A DNA stretch of 64,000 nucleotides from Phormidium tanganyikae FI6-MK23 (GTDB lineage: Bacteria; Cyanobacteriota; Cyanobacteriia; Leptolyngbyales; Leptolyngbyaceae), in assembly GCA_019359175.1 (NCBI GenBank), contig JAHHHU010000019.1:1-64000 (forward strand), read 5' to 3'. A program made the translations under genes and the position numbers. The number at the start of each line of letters is the position of its first letter. Position 1 is the stretch's first letter. Of the stretch, positions 42,964 through 51,822 are shown in pieces. Below the pieces are notes generated by a model. That model saw only the letters and a program-made list of their open reading frames with translations. It did no database searches and was not told where the DNA came from.

Positions 42964-43872
42964 ATGCTTTCGACGTTTGTGATTACGCTGCGGGAAGGAG
43001 TAGAAGCTGCGCTAGTCGTGGGAATTGTGCTGGCGTATCTGAGCAAAGCAGGTCGATCGAGTCTTAATCGCTGGGTTTACAGTGGTATTGCTGCGGGGAT
43101 TGTTGCCAGCATTGTGGTTGGGATTGTATTTATCTGGATGCTGGGAAGCTTAGATGCCTCTAATCAGTTGTATGCGCCTGTATTGAAACCGCTACTCGAG
43201 GCAGTGTTTGGACTGATTGCGATCGCGCTTCTGAGTTGGATGCTGATTTGGATGACCAAACAGGCGAAATCAATCAAAGGTGAGGTAGAACGCGAGATCG
43301 ATCAGGCAATCCAAACGAACGCGGCTTGGGGAGTGTTTGGATTGATTTTCTTTGCGGTGCTGCGGGAAGGATTTGAAACGGTGGTGTTTATTGCGGCACA
43401 GTTTCAGCAAGGTGGGTCGCCTGTGATTGGAGCGATCGGAGGATTGACAGGCGCGATCGTTATCGGCGTTTTGTTGTTCAAACTCGGTGTGAAAATCAAT
43501 CTAAAACAGTTCTTTCAAGTGATGGGAATGTTCCTATTGCTGATTGTTTCGGGTTTGGTGATTGGTGTATTGGCGCACTTCGATAAAAGCTTAGCGATTT
43601 TGTCTCAGTTGAATCCTGAATTTGCAAATCTGTGTATTTCTGAGCCGAATTCGTGTTTTCTCGGTGGCTTGATTTGGGATGCTTCCAATCTGTTACCGCA
43701 GAAACAATTTCCGGGTGTGATTTTGCATACGCTATTCGGCTATGTCGATCGCTTGTATTGGGTCGAAGCGATCGCATATTTAATCTTTCTCACAACCGTT
43801 GGAAGTTTGTATTTGCAAAGTCTAAATCCGATCAAGGAACCAGAACCGTCAGCGCTTTCGGGACGACCTTAA
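42964..43872 (+). CDS. FTR1-family high-affinity iron permease
   Basis: A 302-residue membrane protein with about seven helices that imports iron, usually Fe(III) after oxidation. The two REXXE motifs that bind iron are LREGVEAALVVG (near residue 10) and VLREGFETVVFIAAQF (near 140). ATG at 42964 (MLSTFVITLREGVEAALVVG) is preferred over an upstream in-frame start at 42910. The C-terminus overlaps the convergent lipid kinase gene by 41 bases. No ferroxidase or regulator is adjacent. Confidence 0.93.
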   Translation: MLSTFVITLREGVEAALVVGIVLAYLSKAGRSSLNRWVYSGIAAGIVASIVVGIVFIWMLGSLDASNQLYAPVLKPLLEAVFGLIAIALLSWMLIWMTKQAKSIKGEVEREIDQAIQTNAAWGVFGLIFFAVLREGFETVVFIAAQFQQGGSPVIGAIGGLTGAIVIGVLLFKLGVKINLKQFFQVMGMFLLLIVSGLVIGVLAHFDKSLAILSQLNPEFANLCISEPNSCFLGGLIWDASNLLPQKQFPGVILHTLFGYVDRLYWVEAIAYLIFLTTVGSLYLQSLNPIKEPEPSALSGRP

Positions 43873-44701
43873 AATGTGCGGGCGTTGTTGTTGTGATTTC
43901 GCCATCGGTATTGATCGATCGAGGTTTCGGCGCATACACAAAAATTTCTTTGCCTTGCCAAGACTGAATCCAACGAGATTTCGTATGCGTTCCGCGACGT
44001 AAATCAGGCATCGCCAACGCCATTTGCCACCAGTGATCAATTTCTAGACTGTAGAGATCCAAGCGTTCATCATCGATCGCGGCATCTTCTGCGACTGCCA
44101 TTCCGCCGCCATAGTAGCGACCATTACCCACTGCGATCTGAACCGTTTTGACTTGCTGCGATCGTCCATCGCAGACAATTTCTGCTTTGAATCGGCGCGA
44201 CTTCCACAACACCTGAAACGCTGTTGCCGCATACGCCAGCACTCCCCAGCGTTTTTTCGCCGTTTTGGTTAAGCCGCGCGTAATCTGAACACTCAAGCCC
44301 AAACTGGCAACATTCAAAAAATATTTACCATTGACCCAGCCAAGATCAATTTGTTGCGCTTTGCCATCCGCGATCACTTGACACGCTTCGGGCAAGGTTG
44401 GAGGAATTCCCAACGTTCTCGCCAGATCGTTTGCGGTTCCAAGCGGCAGAATTCCCAACGGTAATTTCGTTTCAACCAATCCTTCGACGGCTGCATTTAG
44501 GGTACCATCGCCGCCGCCAACGATCACGAGATCGACTCGATCGCGATATTCCTGAATCGTTTGTGATAAACGATCGGGACGATCGATCGAGACTTCTAAC
44601 AGTTCAAACCCTAATGCTTCTAATTGATCAATCGCAGATTCAAGCTGCTCATGACCTGTACGGGCATGACGGTTCACAAGGAGGAGCGCACGACGAGCCA
44701 T
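43832..44701 (-). CDS. YegS/DAGK-type lipid kinase
   Basis: A 289-residue kinase of the diacylglycerol-kinase catalytic family. It shows LLLVNRHARTGHEQLESAID at the start, the nucleotide motif VDLVIVGGGDGTLNAAVEGL (GGGDGT around residue 65), LPLGILPLGTANDLARTLGI, and in the C-terminal half VQIAVGNGRYYGGGMAVAED and DDERLDLYSLEIDHWWQM. It phosphorylates diacylglycerol or a related membrane lipid. It converges on the FTR1 gene with a 41-bp overlap of coding ends. Confidence 0.92.
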   Translation of the reverse strand: MARRALLLVNRHARTGHEQLESAIDQLEALGFELLEVSIDRPDRLSQTIQEYRDRVDLVIVGGGDGTLNAAVEGLVETKLPLGILPLGTANDLARTLGIPPTLPEACQVIADGKAQQIDLGWVNGKYFLNVASLGLSVQITRGLTKTAKKRWGVLAYAATAFQVLWKSRRFKAEIVCDGRSQQVKTVQIAVGNGRYYGGGMAVAEDAAIDDERLDLYSLEIDHWWQMALAMPDLRRGTHTKSRWIQSWQGKEIFVYAPKPRSINTDGEITTTTPAHFKVVPKALTVLVP

Positions 44702-44744
44702 AAAAGTTGAAATATAGAATTTAATGCAGCAATTTTAGCGGATG

Positions 44745-45175
44745 TTCGATGATTCCGCATATCTCTACAGCAGTGATAAAAATCCCATACTGCAAAATTT
44801 GCTGCAAAACGCTGCATCGTCAGGCCGAATCGCGATCGACACCCAAAGTAAGCTGCGTCAAATCATTCGAGCCGATCGAGAAGCCGCCAAAAATCTCGCT
44901 AAAGCGATCGGTTAACTCAACTGAATGCTTTACACTCTAATCCAAACGCTTGTGCATAGTTCGGATCATAGTAGCGCGATGCCCCTCGCCAGCCCATCAT
45001 CGGGTTTTCTTCTTCCGGCTCAAACTGTCGCTCTCCAATCAGTCGCACAATGACAGGATTCGGATAGAAAGCAGCCGCGATCGTACTAATTCTGGATTCA
45101 CCACGCCTTGAACAACCGTTTCCCCTAATCCATATGCTGCTGCTGCGATCGCACTTGATCGAACGACAACATCAA
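44745..45175 (-). pseudogene. phosphoenolpyruvate synthase relic with several internal deletions
   Basis: The minus strand reads short conserved pieces of PpsA in the native order. The first is VVVRSSA then [17 protein letters not shown] (near 45085-45172). Next come [57 protein letters not shown] (about 44930-45092), and then [26 protein letters not shown] (about 44820-44918). The long stretches between them are missing, and a frameshift and stops occur at the junctions. A full gene is about 800-850 codons, so well over three quarters is lost. A 40-codon frame just upstream (about 45130-45252) is unrelated as far as I can tell. Confidence 0.8.
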
Positions 45176-45356
45176 GCCCACAAACATAGTTAAATAAAAC
45201 TGGGTTAGTCCCGCTTCAAAACTCTCCCAGAAAGCCTCTTTAGCCATTCTTTCTAGCTTCGGGCGTGAATCATTTACTGCAATCTCTAACTAGAGTCGGG
45301 TGAATAAACCTGTCATTCTCCTCAAAATCGAAGCATTATTTATAGGAGAACACAGC

Positions 45357-46400
45357 ATGGTTACGACCTTAGATGATACTAAGCGGATGATGATCGGAGA
45401 ACGGTTAGCCGATCTCAAAGCATTTCAAAGCTTAATTCTTTCAAATGATCAGAAACTCATTGAAGCTTGCCCTTATGATGATGTCCGCGATCACTTGCAA
45501 AATATGCTCGAAGATGACCAAAAGAACCTAGGCATCATCGAAACCGTGGTTGTTCAATATGGCATTCAAAGCGAACCGAGTGCGGCAACTAACATCTTCA
45601 TTCAGAGCTTTGAGCAAATGATGCAGGGCGATGATTTTACCTACTATCAAAAACTGATTCACCATGAACTGATGAAGCATGGGCAAGCAATGAGCGGCAT
45701 CACGATCCACAAAGCAGCACAGAAAGTTGGAGCTGATATCGAAGTCGCGATCGCGCCGCTCAACACGGTGAACTTTGAAGGTCGCGCTCACCAAGAACAA
45801 CTCAAAGGTATTCTTGAACAAGTTGGCGTGCGGGAAATGACCGGAATGGATGCGGATCAAGGTCTTTGGGCGCGGGTGCAAGATGCAGTCGCAGCGTTAT
45901 CGGGAGTAGCGGGTAGTGTGATTACCCAAAATACTGATAAACAAGACATGAACATCCAAACGCTTATCCGGTTGGATCACAATAAAGTGAATACTATCTT
46001 TACGGAGATTGGAGCAACGAAAGATCCGCAGAAGCTGCAAGAGTACTTCGGTCAACTCTACAAAGATCTTCTCGTACACGCTCAAGCAGAGGAAGAAGTT
46101 GTCTATCCGAGAGTTCGATCGTTCTATGGCGATGACAACACTCAGGAGCTTTACGATGAGCAAGCTGAATGGCGACCACTGCTAGATGAAATCAAATCAA
46201 TCGATCCGGCATCATCAACTGATCTGTTCCGCTCTAAAATCAAACACCTGATGGAACAAATGGGTGATCACATCCGCCAAGAAGAAAGCACCATGTTTTC
46301 TTCGATCGACGAAAACTGTAGCACTGAACAGAAAGAGCAAATGGCGACGGAGTTCAAAGCGGTGAAGACACGAGTGCAACAAGAGATGTCATCAATGTAG
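45357..46400 (+). CDS. hemerythrin-like domain protein
   Basis: A 347-residue soluble protein from ATG at 45357, with TAGGAGAA upstream. The C-terminal domain (about 198-335) has the hemerythrin HHE pattern: LIRLDHNKVNTIFTEI, LVHAQAEEEVVYPRVRSF and MGDHIRQEESTMFSSIDEN, a diiron site that could bind oxygen, NO or iron. The N-terminal 170 residues are helical and have QKLIHHELMKHGQAMSGITI and YDDVRDHLQNMLEDDQKN, resembling a second, degenerate ferritin-like bundle. The adjacent ppsA relic and repeat copy C suggest this region is rearranged. Confidence 0.87.
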   Translation: MVTTLDDTKRMMIGERLADLKAFQSLILSNDQKLIEACPYDDVRDHLQNMLEDDQKNLGIIETVVVQYGIQSEPSAATNIFIQSFEQMMQGDDFTYYQKLIHHELMKHGQAMSGITIHKAAQKVGADIEVAIAPLNTVNFEGRAHQEQLKGILEQVGVREMTGMDADQGLWARVQDAVAALSGVAGSVITQNTDKQDMNIQTLIRLDHNKVNTIFTEIGATKDPQKLQEYFGQLYKDLLVHAQAEEEVVYPRVRSFYGDDNTQELYDEQAEWRPLLDEIKSIDPASSTDLFRSKIKHLMEQMGDHIRQEESTMFSSIDENCSTEQKEQMATEFKAVKTRVQQEMSSM

Positions 46401-46434
46401 TAGTCATAAGAGTTGGGGGCTGACTCTTGACCTT

Positions 46435-46556
46435 CGTTTAGGTCGGCTTCTGCCCCCTAAATCCCCCAAATTTGGGGGACTTTGAAAATAGAAAGTTTCT
46501 TGCGGTTCTAGAATTTTCTCTACTCAAAGTCCCCCAGAATGGGGGATTTAGGGGGC
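46435..46556. repeat. dispersed inverted repeat, copy C
   Basis: The core at 46451-46556 starts GCCCCCTAAATCCCCCAAAT and ends with CCCCCAGAATGGGGGATTTA then GGGGGC. CGTTTAGGTCGGCTTCT just before it (from 46435) is the complement of the right flank of copy B, which shows that the outer module belongs to the element. Confidence 0.85.
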
Positions 46557-46680
46557 GAAGATCTCAGCAACAACAGATCAAAAAGCTTGTGTGTACTCGC
46601 TCGAATCGACAACTAATGCAGACTTACAGCCATTGATCGTCCAAGATTTCTCTGAAAACAGGAAGCTTTGACGATTGGAG

Positions 46681-46785
46681 CACGATCGTTCCATCTCCAA
46701 ACACGATCGTTCCACTTCCAAGCACGATCGTTTCATCTCCAAGCACGGTCGGGTCGTTCCACCTCCAAACACGATCGCTTCTAAA
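46681..46785. repeat. minisatellite, about 4.7 units of 21 bp
   Basis: Three 21-base units (46681-46701, 46702-46722, 46723-46743) of the form CACGATCGTTCCATCTCCAA plus one base, with few changes. A 26-base unit (46744-46769) has a small insertion, and a partial unit ends at 46785. An open frame on the minus strand reads it as heptads (C-L-E-M-E-R-S type), but that frame is probably not a gene. Confidence 0.88.
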
Positions 46786-46951
46786 AAAACCTGCGGATTT
46801 CCCTTTCTTATGAGCAATGTTCTAAAAATCTTCTAGAACTTTCACCGATCGAAGCCTTCACATTCAGCAATAATAGATTAATAGTTATTAAACTTCGCTT
46901 TCGTTCCTTTTTAAACTTGCGGCGATCGCTCTTGCTGATTAGGAGTTCTCT

Positions 46952-48121
46952 GTGAAACTGAAACCACTGATGAAACCTGCTGGTGCGCGGGCAGTGCTGA
47001 TTGGATCAGCGATCGCTCTCGCTGTAACGGGGTTCGGCATTTTCTCATATTCGATCTTTCGCCCTAGTTCGCAGTCTTCTTCCGCCCAAACTCCCACCCC
47101 TCAGCCTGATCAAGTCGATACTGTCAGCGCATTAGGACGACTAGAACCAGAAGGCGGCGTGATCAAAGTATCGGCTCCGACCGCTTCGGCAGCAGGCGGA
47201 TTTGGCGGATCGCGAGTCCAGCGAGTTTTAGTCAAAGAAGGCGCGAAAGTTAAGGCAAATCAGCCGCTAGCCGTGCTGGATACCTATGACACCTTACTTG
47301 CTTCCGCAATGCAGGCAGAAGCACAGGTCAAAGAAGCCGAATCGCGTTTAGCGCAAGTGCAAGCGGGCGCAAAACAGGGAGACATTAACGCTCAACGCGC
47401 AACCGTTTTGCGGGCACAAGCAGAACTGCCGAAAGCCGAAGCCGAATTTTTCAAAGTCGATGCCGAGTATCAAAAAGCAAAGCGAGACTACGATCGCTTT
47501 TCCATGCTCTACAAGCAAGGCGCAGTGAACGATTTAGAAGTGAGTAACCGCAAGCTCACTTTAGACACGACCGAAAAGCAACGCCAGCAAGCCACTCAAG
47601 CCGTCGAACAAGCGCGACTCGAACTCGAAGGCGCAAAACAGACTTTGAGCAGCGTCGCAGAAGTTCGCCCCACCGACATTCAGCAAGCGCAAGCAACTGT
47701 CCAAGTGGCGATGGCAAATTTTCAGCGATCGAAAGCAGATTTGGATAAAGCAATCGTGCGTGCCCCGTCCGATGGTCAAGTGCTGAAAATCCACGCTGAA
47801 CCGGGGGAAGTCGTGGGGAATGATGGCGTGATCGATTTGGGTCGCACGAATCAAATGTATGTGGTGGCGGAGATCGATGAGACTTCGATCAATCGCGTCA
47901 AAGCGGGACAGCGTGCCAAAATTACAGGATTCGCGTTTCCAGGAGAAATGACGGGAACCGTCGATCGAGTCGGCTTACAAATTCGTAAAAACGAAGTTCT
48001 CAATACCGATCCGGTCGATAAAACTGATACGCGCGTGGTGGAAGTCAAGATTCGCTTGGACAATAGCGAACCTGTCGCGGGCTTAACCAACTTGCAAGTC
48101 AAAGTCGCAATCGCACCGTAA
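46952..48121 (+). CDS. devB: DevB-type membrane fusion protein of an ABC exporter
   Basis: A HlyD-like periplasmic adaptor of 389 residues. One N-terminal membrane helix (about 18-36) is followed by the Pro-rich QTPTPQPDQVDTVSALGRLE, which is typical of DevB proteins. The long coiled coil (about 115-230) has many Gln/Ala/Glu residues (EAQVKEAESRLAQVQAGAK), and a lipoyl-like part DGQVLKIHAEPGEVVGNDG follows. DevBCA with TolC exports glycolipids or other amphiphiles in heterocyst-forming strains and has wider roles elsewhere. GTG at 46952 has AGGAG upstream. The order devB-devC-devA is kept. Confidence 0.93.
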   Translation: MKLKPLMKPAGARAVLIGSAIALAVTGFGIFSYSIFRPSSQSSSAQTPTPQPDQVDTVSALGRLEPEGGVIKVSAPTASAAGGFGGSRVQRVLVKEGAKVKANQPLAVLDTYDTLLASAMQAEAQVKEAESRLAQVQAGAKQGDINAQRATVLRAQAELPKAEAEFFKVDAEYQKAKRDYDRFSMLYKQGAVNDLEVSNRKLTLDTTEKQRQQATQAVEQARLELEGAKQTLSSVAEVRPTDIQQAQATVQVAMANFQRSKADLDKAIVRAPSDGQVLKIHAEPGEVVGNDGVIDLGRTNQMYVVAEIDETSINRVKAGQRAKITGFAFPGEMTGTVDRVGLQIRKNEVLNTDPVDKTDTRVVEVKIRLDNSEPVAGLTNLQVKVAIAP

Positions 48122-48136
48122 AGAAGGGAGTTCTTC

Positions 48137-49372
48137 ATGTTTGCAATTCCCCTCGCTTGGTTACAACTAAAGCGCGAGAAAGTCCGACTTCTCGTGGCGC
48201 TTGCTGGCATCGGATTTGCAGTGATCTTGATGTTTCTGCAATTGGGCTTTCAAGATGCGCTGTTTGATAGTGCAATCACGCTGCACCGCAATATCGAAGG
48301 CGACATTTTTCTAATCAGTCCACAATCGACTTCATTGATTTCGATGAAAAGCTTTCCAGAACGGCGATTGTATCAGTCGTTGGGATTTGGCGGAGTGAAA
48401 TCGATTAGCCCGATTTATATTGGGTTTGGAATTTGGAAGAATCCTTTTTGGCAGGGGCCGCCCGCACCGCAAACCCGCAGTATTTTAGTGATTGGCACGA
48501 ATCCGGGCGATGATATTTTTGCGATTCCGGGCGTATCGGAGAATCGATCGAAGATTCGACTCACGGATGTCGTTCTATTTGATAGTGCGTCTCGTTCTGA
48601 GTTCGGCCCCGTTTCGGAGAAATTCAAGGCGCTGGGTGCTTCTGATCCGACGATTCGCACTGAAGTTGAGTCTCGACGGATTGAAGTTGGTGGATTGTTT
48701 CGATTGGGGGCTTCGTTTGGAGCCGATGGCAACTTAATTACGAGCGATCTGAACTTTCGCCGCATTTTTACCAGTCGCGATCCCGCTCAGATTGATATCG
48801 GAGTGATCAAGCTCGAGCCCAGCATGAATCTAGATGCAGCTTTGGAGCGGTTCAAGAATCTTCCCGGTGAACGGAGAGTCGATCCGAAGAAAAAATCGGA
48901 AGAAACAAAAGAAGATTTTGTGGTTGGGGATGTGCGCGTGATGTCAAAAGCGGCATTCGTGGCATTTGAGCAGAACTACTGGAAAGAAAGTACTGCGATC
49001 GGGTTTATTTTTACATTGGGAGCCGCGATCGGATTTGTAGTTGGAACAGTGATCGTTTACCAAATCCTCTATACGGATGTTGCGGATCACTTGGCGGAGT
49101 ATGCAACGCTAAAAGCAATGGGATATAAGAATCGCTACTTGCTATCTGTTGTGTTTCAAGAAGCGCTCATTCTATCGGTAATGGGGTATATCCCTGGTTA
49201 TATCTTTTGTATTGGGCTTTACAATCTCACTCGCAATGCAACTTCTTTGCCGTTGGCGATGACCTTATCGAGAGGCATTGTTGTACTGTGTTTGACCGTT
49301 TTAATGTGTGTGATCTCTGGCACGATCGCAGTTCGCAAAGTTCAACAAGCTGATCCGGCTGACATCTTTTAA
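48137..49372 (+). CDS. devC: DevC-type permease of an ABC exporter
   Basis: A 411-residue permease of the MacB/FtsX type with four membrane helices: one near the N-terminus (VRLLVALAGIGFAVILMFLQ), then a large periplasmic loop, then three near the C-terminus (TAIGFIFTLGAAIGFVVGTV, QEALILSVMGYIPGYIFCIG, GIVVLCLTVLMCVISGTIAV). It ends with VRKVQQADPADIF, a family tail. It is 15 bases after devB and two bases before devA. Confidence 0.94.
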   Translation: MFAIPLAWLQLKREKVRLLVALAGIGFAVILMFLQLGFQDALFDSAITLHRNIEGDIFLISPQSTSLISMKSFPERRLYQSLGFGGVKSISPIYIGFGIWKNPFWQGPPAPQTRSILVIGTNPGDDIFAIPGVSENRSKIRLTDVVLFDSASRSEFGPVSEKFKALGASDPTIRTEVESRRIEVGGLFRLGASFGADGNLITSDLNFRRIFTSRDPAQIDIGVIKLEPSMNLDAALERFKNLPGERRVDPKKKSEETKEDFVVGDVRVMSKAAFVAFEQNYWKESTAIGFIFTLGAAIGFVVGTVIVYQILYTDVADHLAEYATLKAMGYKNRYLLSVVFQEALILSVMGYIPGYIFCIGLYNLTRNATSLPLAMTLSRGIVVLCLTVLMCVISGTIAVRKVQQADPADIF

Positions 49373-49374
49373 TC

Positions 49375-50073
49375 ATGACGAACGATTCCATCATCGACAT
49401 TCAGACTGTCAATCACTACTATGGTTCGGGACGATTGCGGAAGCAGATTTTATTTGAAGTCACAACGGCGATCGAGCCGGGTGAAGTCGTGATTATGACC
49501 GGTCCTTCTGGTTCTGGAAAAACGACGCTCCTAACCTTAATTGGCGCACTGAGATCGACACAAGAAGGCAGCATGAAAGTCCTCGGACATCAGTTGATGA
49601 ACGCCCCAGAACGCGAATTAGTCGAACTGCGGCGCAATATTGGCTACATCTTCCAAGCGCACAACTTACTCAATTCGCTAACGGCTCGACAGAATGTACA
49701 AATGTCGATCGAGCTTCATTCAGAAATCCCGCAAACTCAGTCGCGCGAGATGGCAGAGTCGATGCTCTCAGCGGTAGGACTCGGTGAATGGGCGAATCAA
49801 TATCCGAGTGAGCTATCCGGCGGGCAAAAACAGCGAGTCGCGATCGCGCGTGCGCTCGTATCCAATCCAAAAATCGTACTCGCAGACGAACCGACCGCAG
49901 CCCTCGACAAAAAATCAGGTCGGGATGTCGTAGAAATTATGCAAAATCTGGCAAAGAAACGAGGAGCCGCGATTTTGCTTGTGACGCACGACAATCGGAT
50001 TTTAGACATTGCCGATCGCATTATCAATCTGGAAGATGGACGAATCACCTCGCTAGAAGTCTCGCCCGCATAG
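49375..50073 (+). CDS. devA: DevA-type ATP-binding protein of an ABC exporter
   Basis: A 232-residue ATPase. Walker A is GPSGSGKTTLL (about 43-53), the signature is LSGGQKQRVAIARALV, and Walker B is IVLADEPTAALD with an H-loop LLVTHDNRI. It powers DevBC, and the exported substrate is probably a glycolipid, lipoprotein or peptide. The three genes form one operon starting at 46952. The next gene is convergent with a one-base gap. Confidence 0.95.
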   Translation: MTNDSIIDIQTVNHYYGSGRLRKQILFEVTTAIEPGEVVIMTGPSGSGKTTLLTLIGALRSTQEGSMKVLGHQLMNAPERELVELRRNIGYIFQAHNLLNSLTARQNVQMSIELHSEIPQTQSREMAESMLSAVGLGEWANQYPSELSGGQKQRVAIARALVSNPKIVLADEPTAALDKKSGRDVVEIMQNLAKKRGAAILLVTHDNRILDIADRIINLEDGRITSLEVSPA

Positions 50074-50074
50074 C

Positions 50075-50869
50075 TTACTGAAACCGTTTCTTCTCACTCT
50101 GATATCGAATCACTTCCGCAATCAGCGCGAAACTACCTGAGCCAATCATCAATACAACGCTGAGTGCATTCATATCCGGTCGCACACTGGTACGAATCCG
50201 ACTAAAAATCTCCATCGGTAAAGTCGTCACTCCACCCCCCGCTGTAAAACTCGAAATCAAAAAGTCATCCATGCTGAGAACAAACGCTAAGAGACATCCT
50301 GAAACGATCGCAGGCGCTAACTGTGGCAGCAATACAAAAACTAATGATTGAAACGGAGTTGCACCTAAATCCAAAGCCGCTTCTTCCAAATGCGGATCGA
50401 GATTCGTTAGTCTCGTAGAAACAACTAGCGCAACATACGATAAGCAGAATACAACGTGAGCCGCTACGATCGTCCATAAACTTAATGGCACTGCGATCAC
50501 TGCAAGAAACACTAAAGTTGCAACCGCGATCGCAATATCAGGAATGATCAATGGCAAATACGCTGCGCCTTGAAACAGCTTTTTGCCAAAGAACTGATAC
50601 CGAGAAAGCGCGATCGCCATCAATGTCCCAATCACTGCTGCAATTCCCGTCGCCAAACTTGCCACCAGCAAACTATCCCAAAGCGCAGATAAGATCCGGC
50701 TATCTTGGAAAAATTTGACATACCAGGAAAAAGTGAAGCCTTTCCACTGAGCGCTATTCGGAGCTTCGTTAAAGCTATAAAACGTCAGAACCGCGATCGG
50801 CAAATACATAAAGCCAAACATCAGCGCTGTGAAAAAAGCGGAGTAGTGAATCTTAGATTGACTTTGCAT
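50075..50869 (-). CDS. potC: PotC-like ABC transporter permease
   Basis: A 264-residue inner-membrane permease of the polyamine family with six helices. The EAA loop is LEEAALDLGATPFQSLVFVL and contacts the ATPase. The segment FLISSFTAGGGVTTLPMEIF is typical of PotC. It overlaps the potB-like gene by 17 bases, so the pair is translated together. No ATPase (PotA) or binding protein (PotD) is adjacent, so these are expected elsewhere. The substrate is probably spermidine or putrescine, but related importers take other cations. Confidence 0.9.
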   Translation of the reverse strand: MQSQSKIHYSAFFTALMFGFMYLPIAVLTFYSFNEAPNSAQWKGFTFSWYVKFFQDSRILSALWDSLLVASLATGIAAVIGTLMAIALSRYQFFGKKLFQGAAYLPLIIPDIAIAVATLVFLAVIAVPLSLWTIVAAHVVFCLSYVALVVSTRLTNLDPHLEEAALDLGATPFQSLVFVLLPQLAPAIVSGCLLAFVLSMDDFLISSFTAGGGVTTLPMEIFSRIRTSVRPDMNALSVVLMIGSGSFALIAEVIRYQSEKKRFQ

Positions 50870-51740
50870 CTTTATCCCCGTATTTGATCAACAGCACGAT
50901 CGCGAAACTCACCACCAAAATCAAAATCATACTCAGCGCAGAACCATATCCCCAGTTCTGTGTTGCACCGAGGAACTGATCGTAAACTAATCGCGCGGCA
51001 GTCCGGCTGGATGTCCCACCGAGCAATTCTGGATTCACAAAATCACCCAATCCCGTGATGAAAACCAACAAGCTTCCGGCTGTGATCCCCGGTAGACATT
51101 GTGGAACCGTGATCTTCCAAAACGCTTGGGATGGCGTTGCACCTAAATCCGCTGCAGCTTCGAGCAATCGTCGATCGAGCTTTTCCAATGACGCATACAG
51201 AATCAACACCATGTAAGGTAATAAGCTGTAGGTCATACCAATCAACACTGCGATCGGTTGATTTAATAAATCCAATGCAGGTAAACCCACGCTAGTGAGA
51301 ATGCTATTTAGCACGCCTGTTCTACGTAAAATACTAATCCAGGCATACGATCGCAGTAGCGAAGATGTCCACAGTGGCAACGTAAATCCAATCAGTAGTA
51401 AATTACGCCAGCGCTTCGGAGAAAAGAGCGCAATCCAATACGCAACCGGAAATCCTAAAACCAAACAAGAGAGCATCGTGCCTGAAGCGAAAAGCAGCGA
51501 TCGCCAAATTACCAGAAAGCTTTCGGGTTGAAAAATGCGCCAGTAGTTATCGAGTCCCGACGGATTTACGACATCGCCGGGTTTGATATTCGGAACTAGA
51601 CTAAGCTGGAAAATAATCAGCGTGGGGACAACCAGCAGCAGCAGCAACCAAAGCCCAGCCGGAGCCAGCATCAAAACGGGCTGCAACCAACGTGGGGAAT
51701 TTTGGGCGATTGGGGGTTCTGAAATAGAGGGCGCTTTCAT
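50853..51740 (-). CDS. potB: PotB-like ABC transporter permease
   Basis: A 295-residue permease that pairs with the PotC-like protein. It has an N-terminal helix (PVLMLAPAGLWLLLLLVVPT), the EAA loop LLEAAADLGATPSQAFWKIT, and GDFVNPELLGGTSSRTAARL, all typical of PotB. It is first in the two-gene operon. An agmatinase, which makes putrescine, lies far away at 14.8 kb and suggests polyamine metabolism, but there is no direct link. Confidence 0.9.
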   Translation of the reverse strand: MKAPSISEPPIAQNSPRWLQPVLMLAPAGLWLLLLLVVPTLIIFQLSLVPNIKPGDVVNPSGLDNYWRIFQPESFLVIWRSLLFASGTMLSCLVLGFPVAYWIALFSPKRWRNLLLIGFTLPLWTSSLLRSYAWISILRRTGVLNSILTSVGLPALDLLNQPIAVLIGMTYSLLPYMVLILYASLEKLDRRLLEAAADLGATPSQAFWKITVPQCLPGITAGSLLVFITGLGDFVNPELLGGTSSRTAARLVYDQFLGATQNWGYGSALSMILILVVSFAIVLLIKYGDKDAKSI

Positions 51741-51822
51741 GAAGAAATCACGATGAGAATGGCTCTTCTATGAAGAATACCCATGATTTCTCACCGTGGC
51801 ACGAATTTTAAGGATGCCTGCG

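Noticed and set aside
45130-45252. 40-codon minus-strand frame MAKEAFWESFEAGLTQFYLT
   Set aside because: It runs into the ppsA relic and ends in another frame; no family is recognised, so it is left as part of the decayed region.
46578-46817. 79-codon minus-strand frame with repeated CLEMERS-like heptads
   Set aside because: It is the translation of the 21-bp minisatellite and has no ribosome site or homologue I know of.
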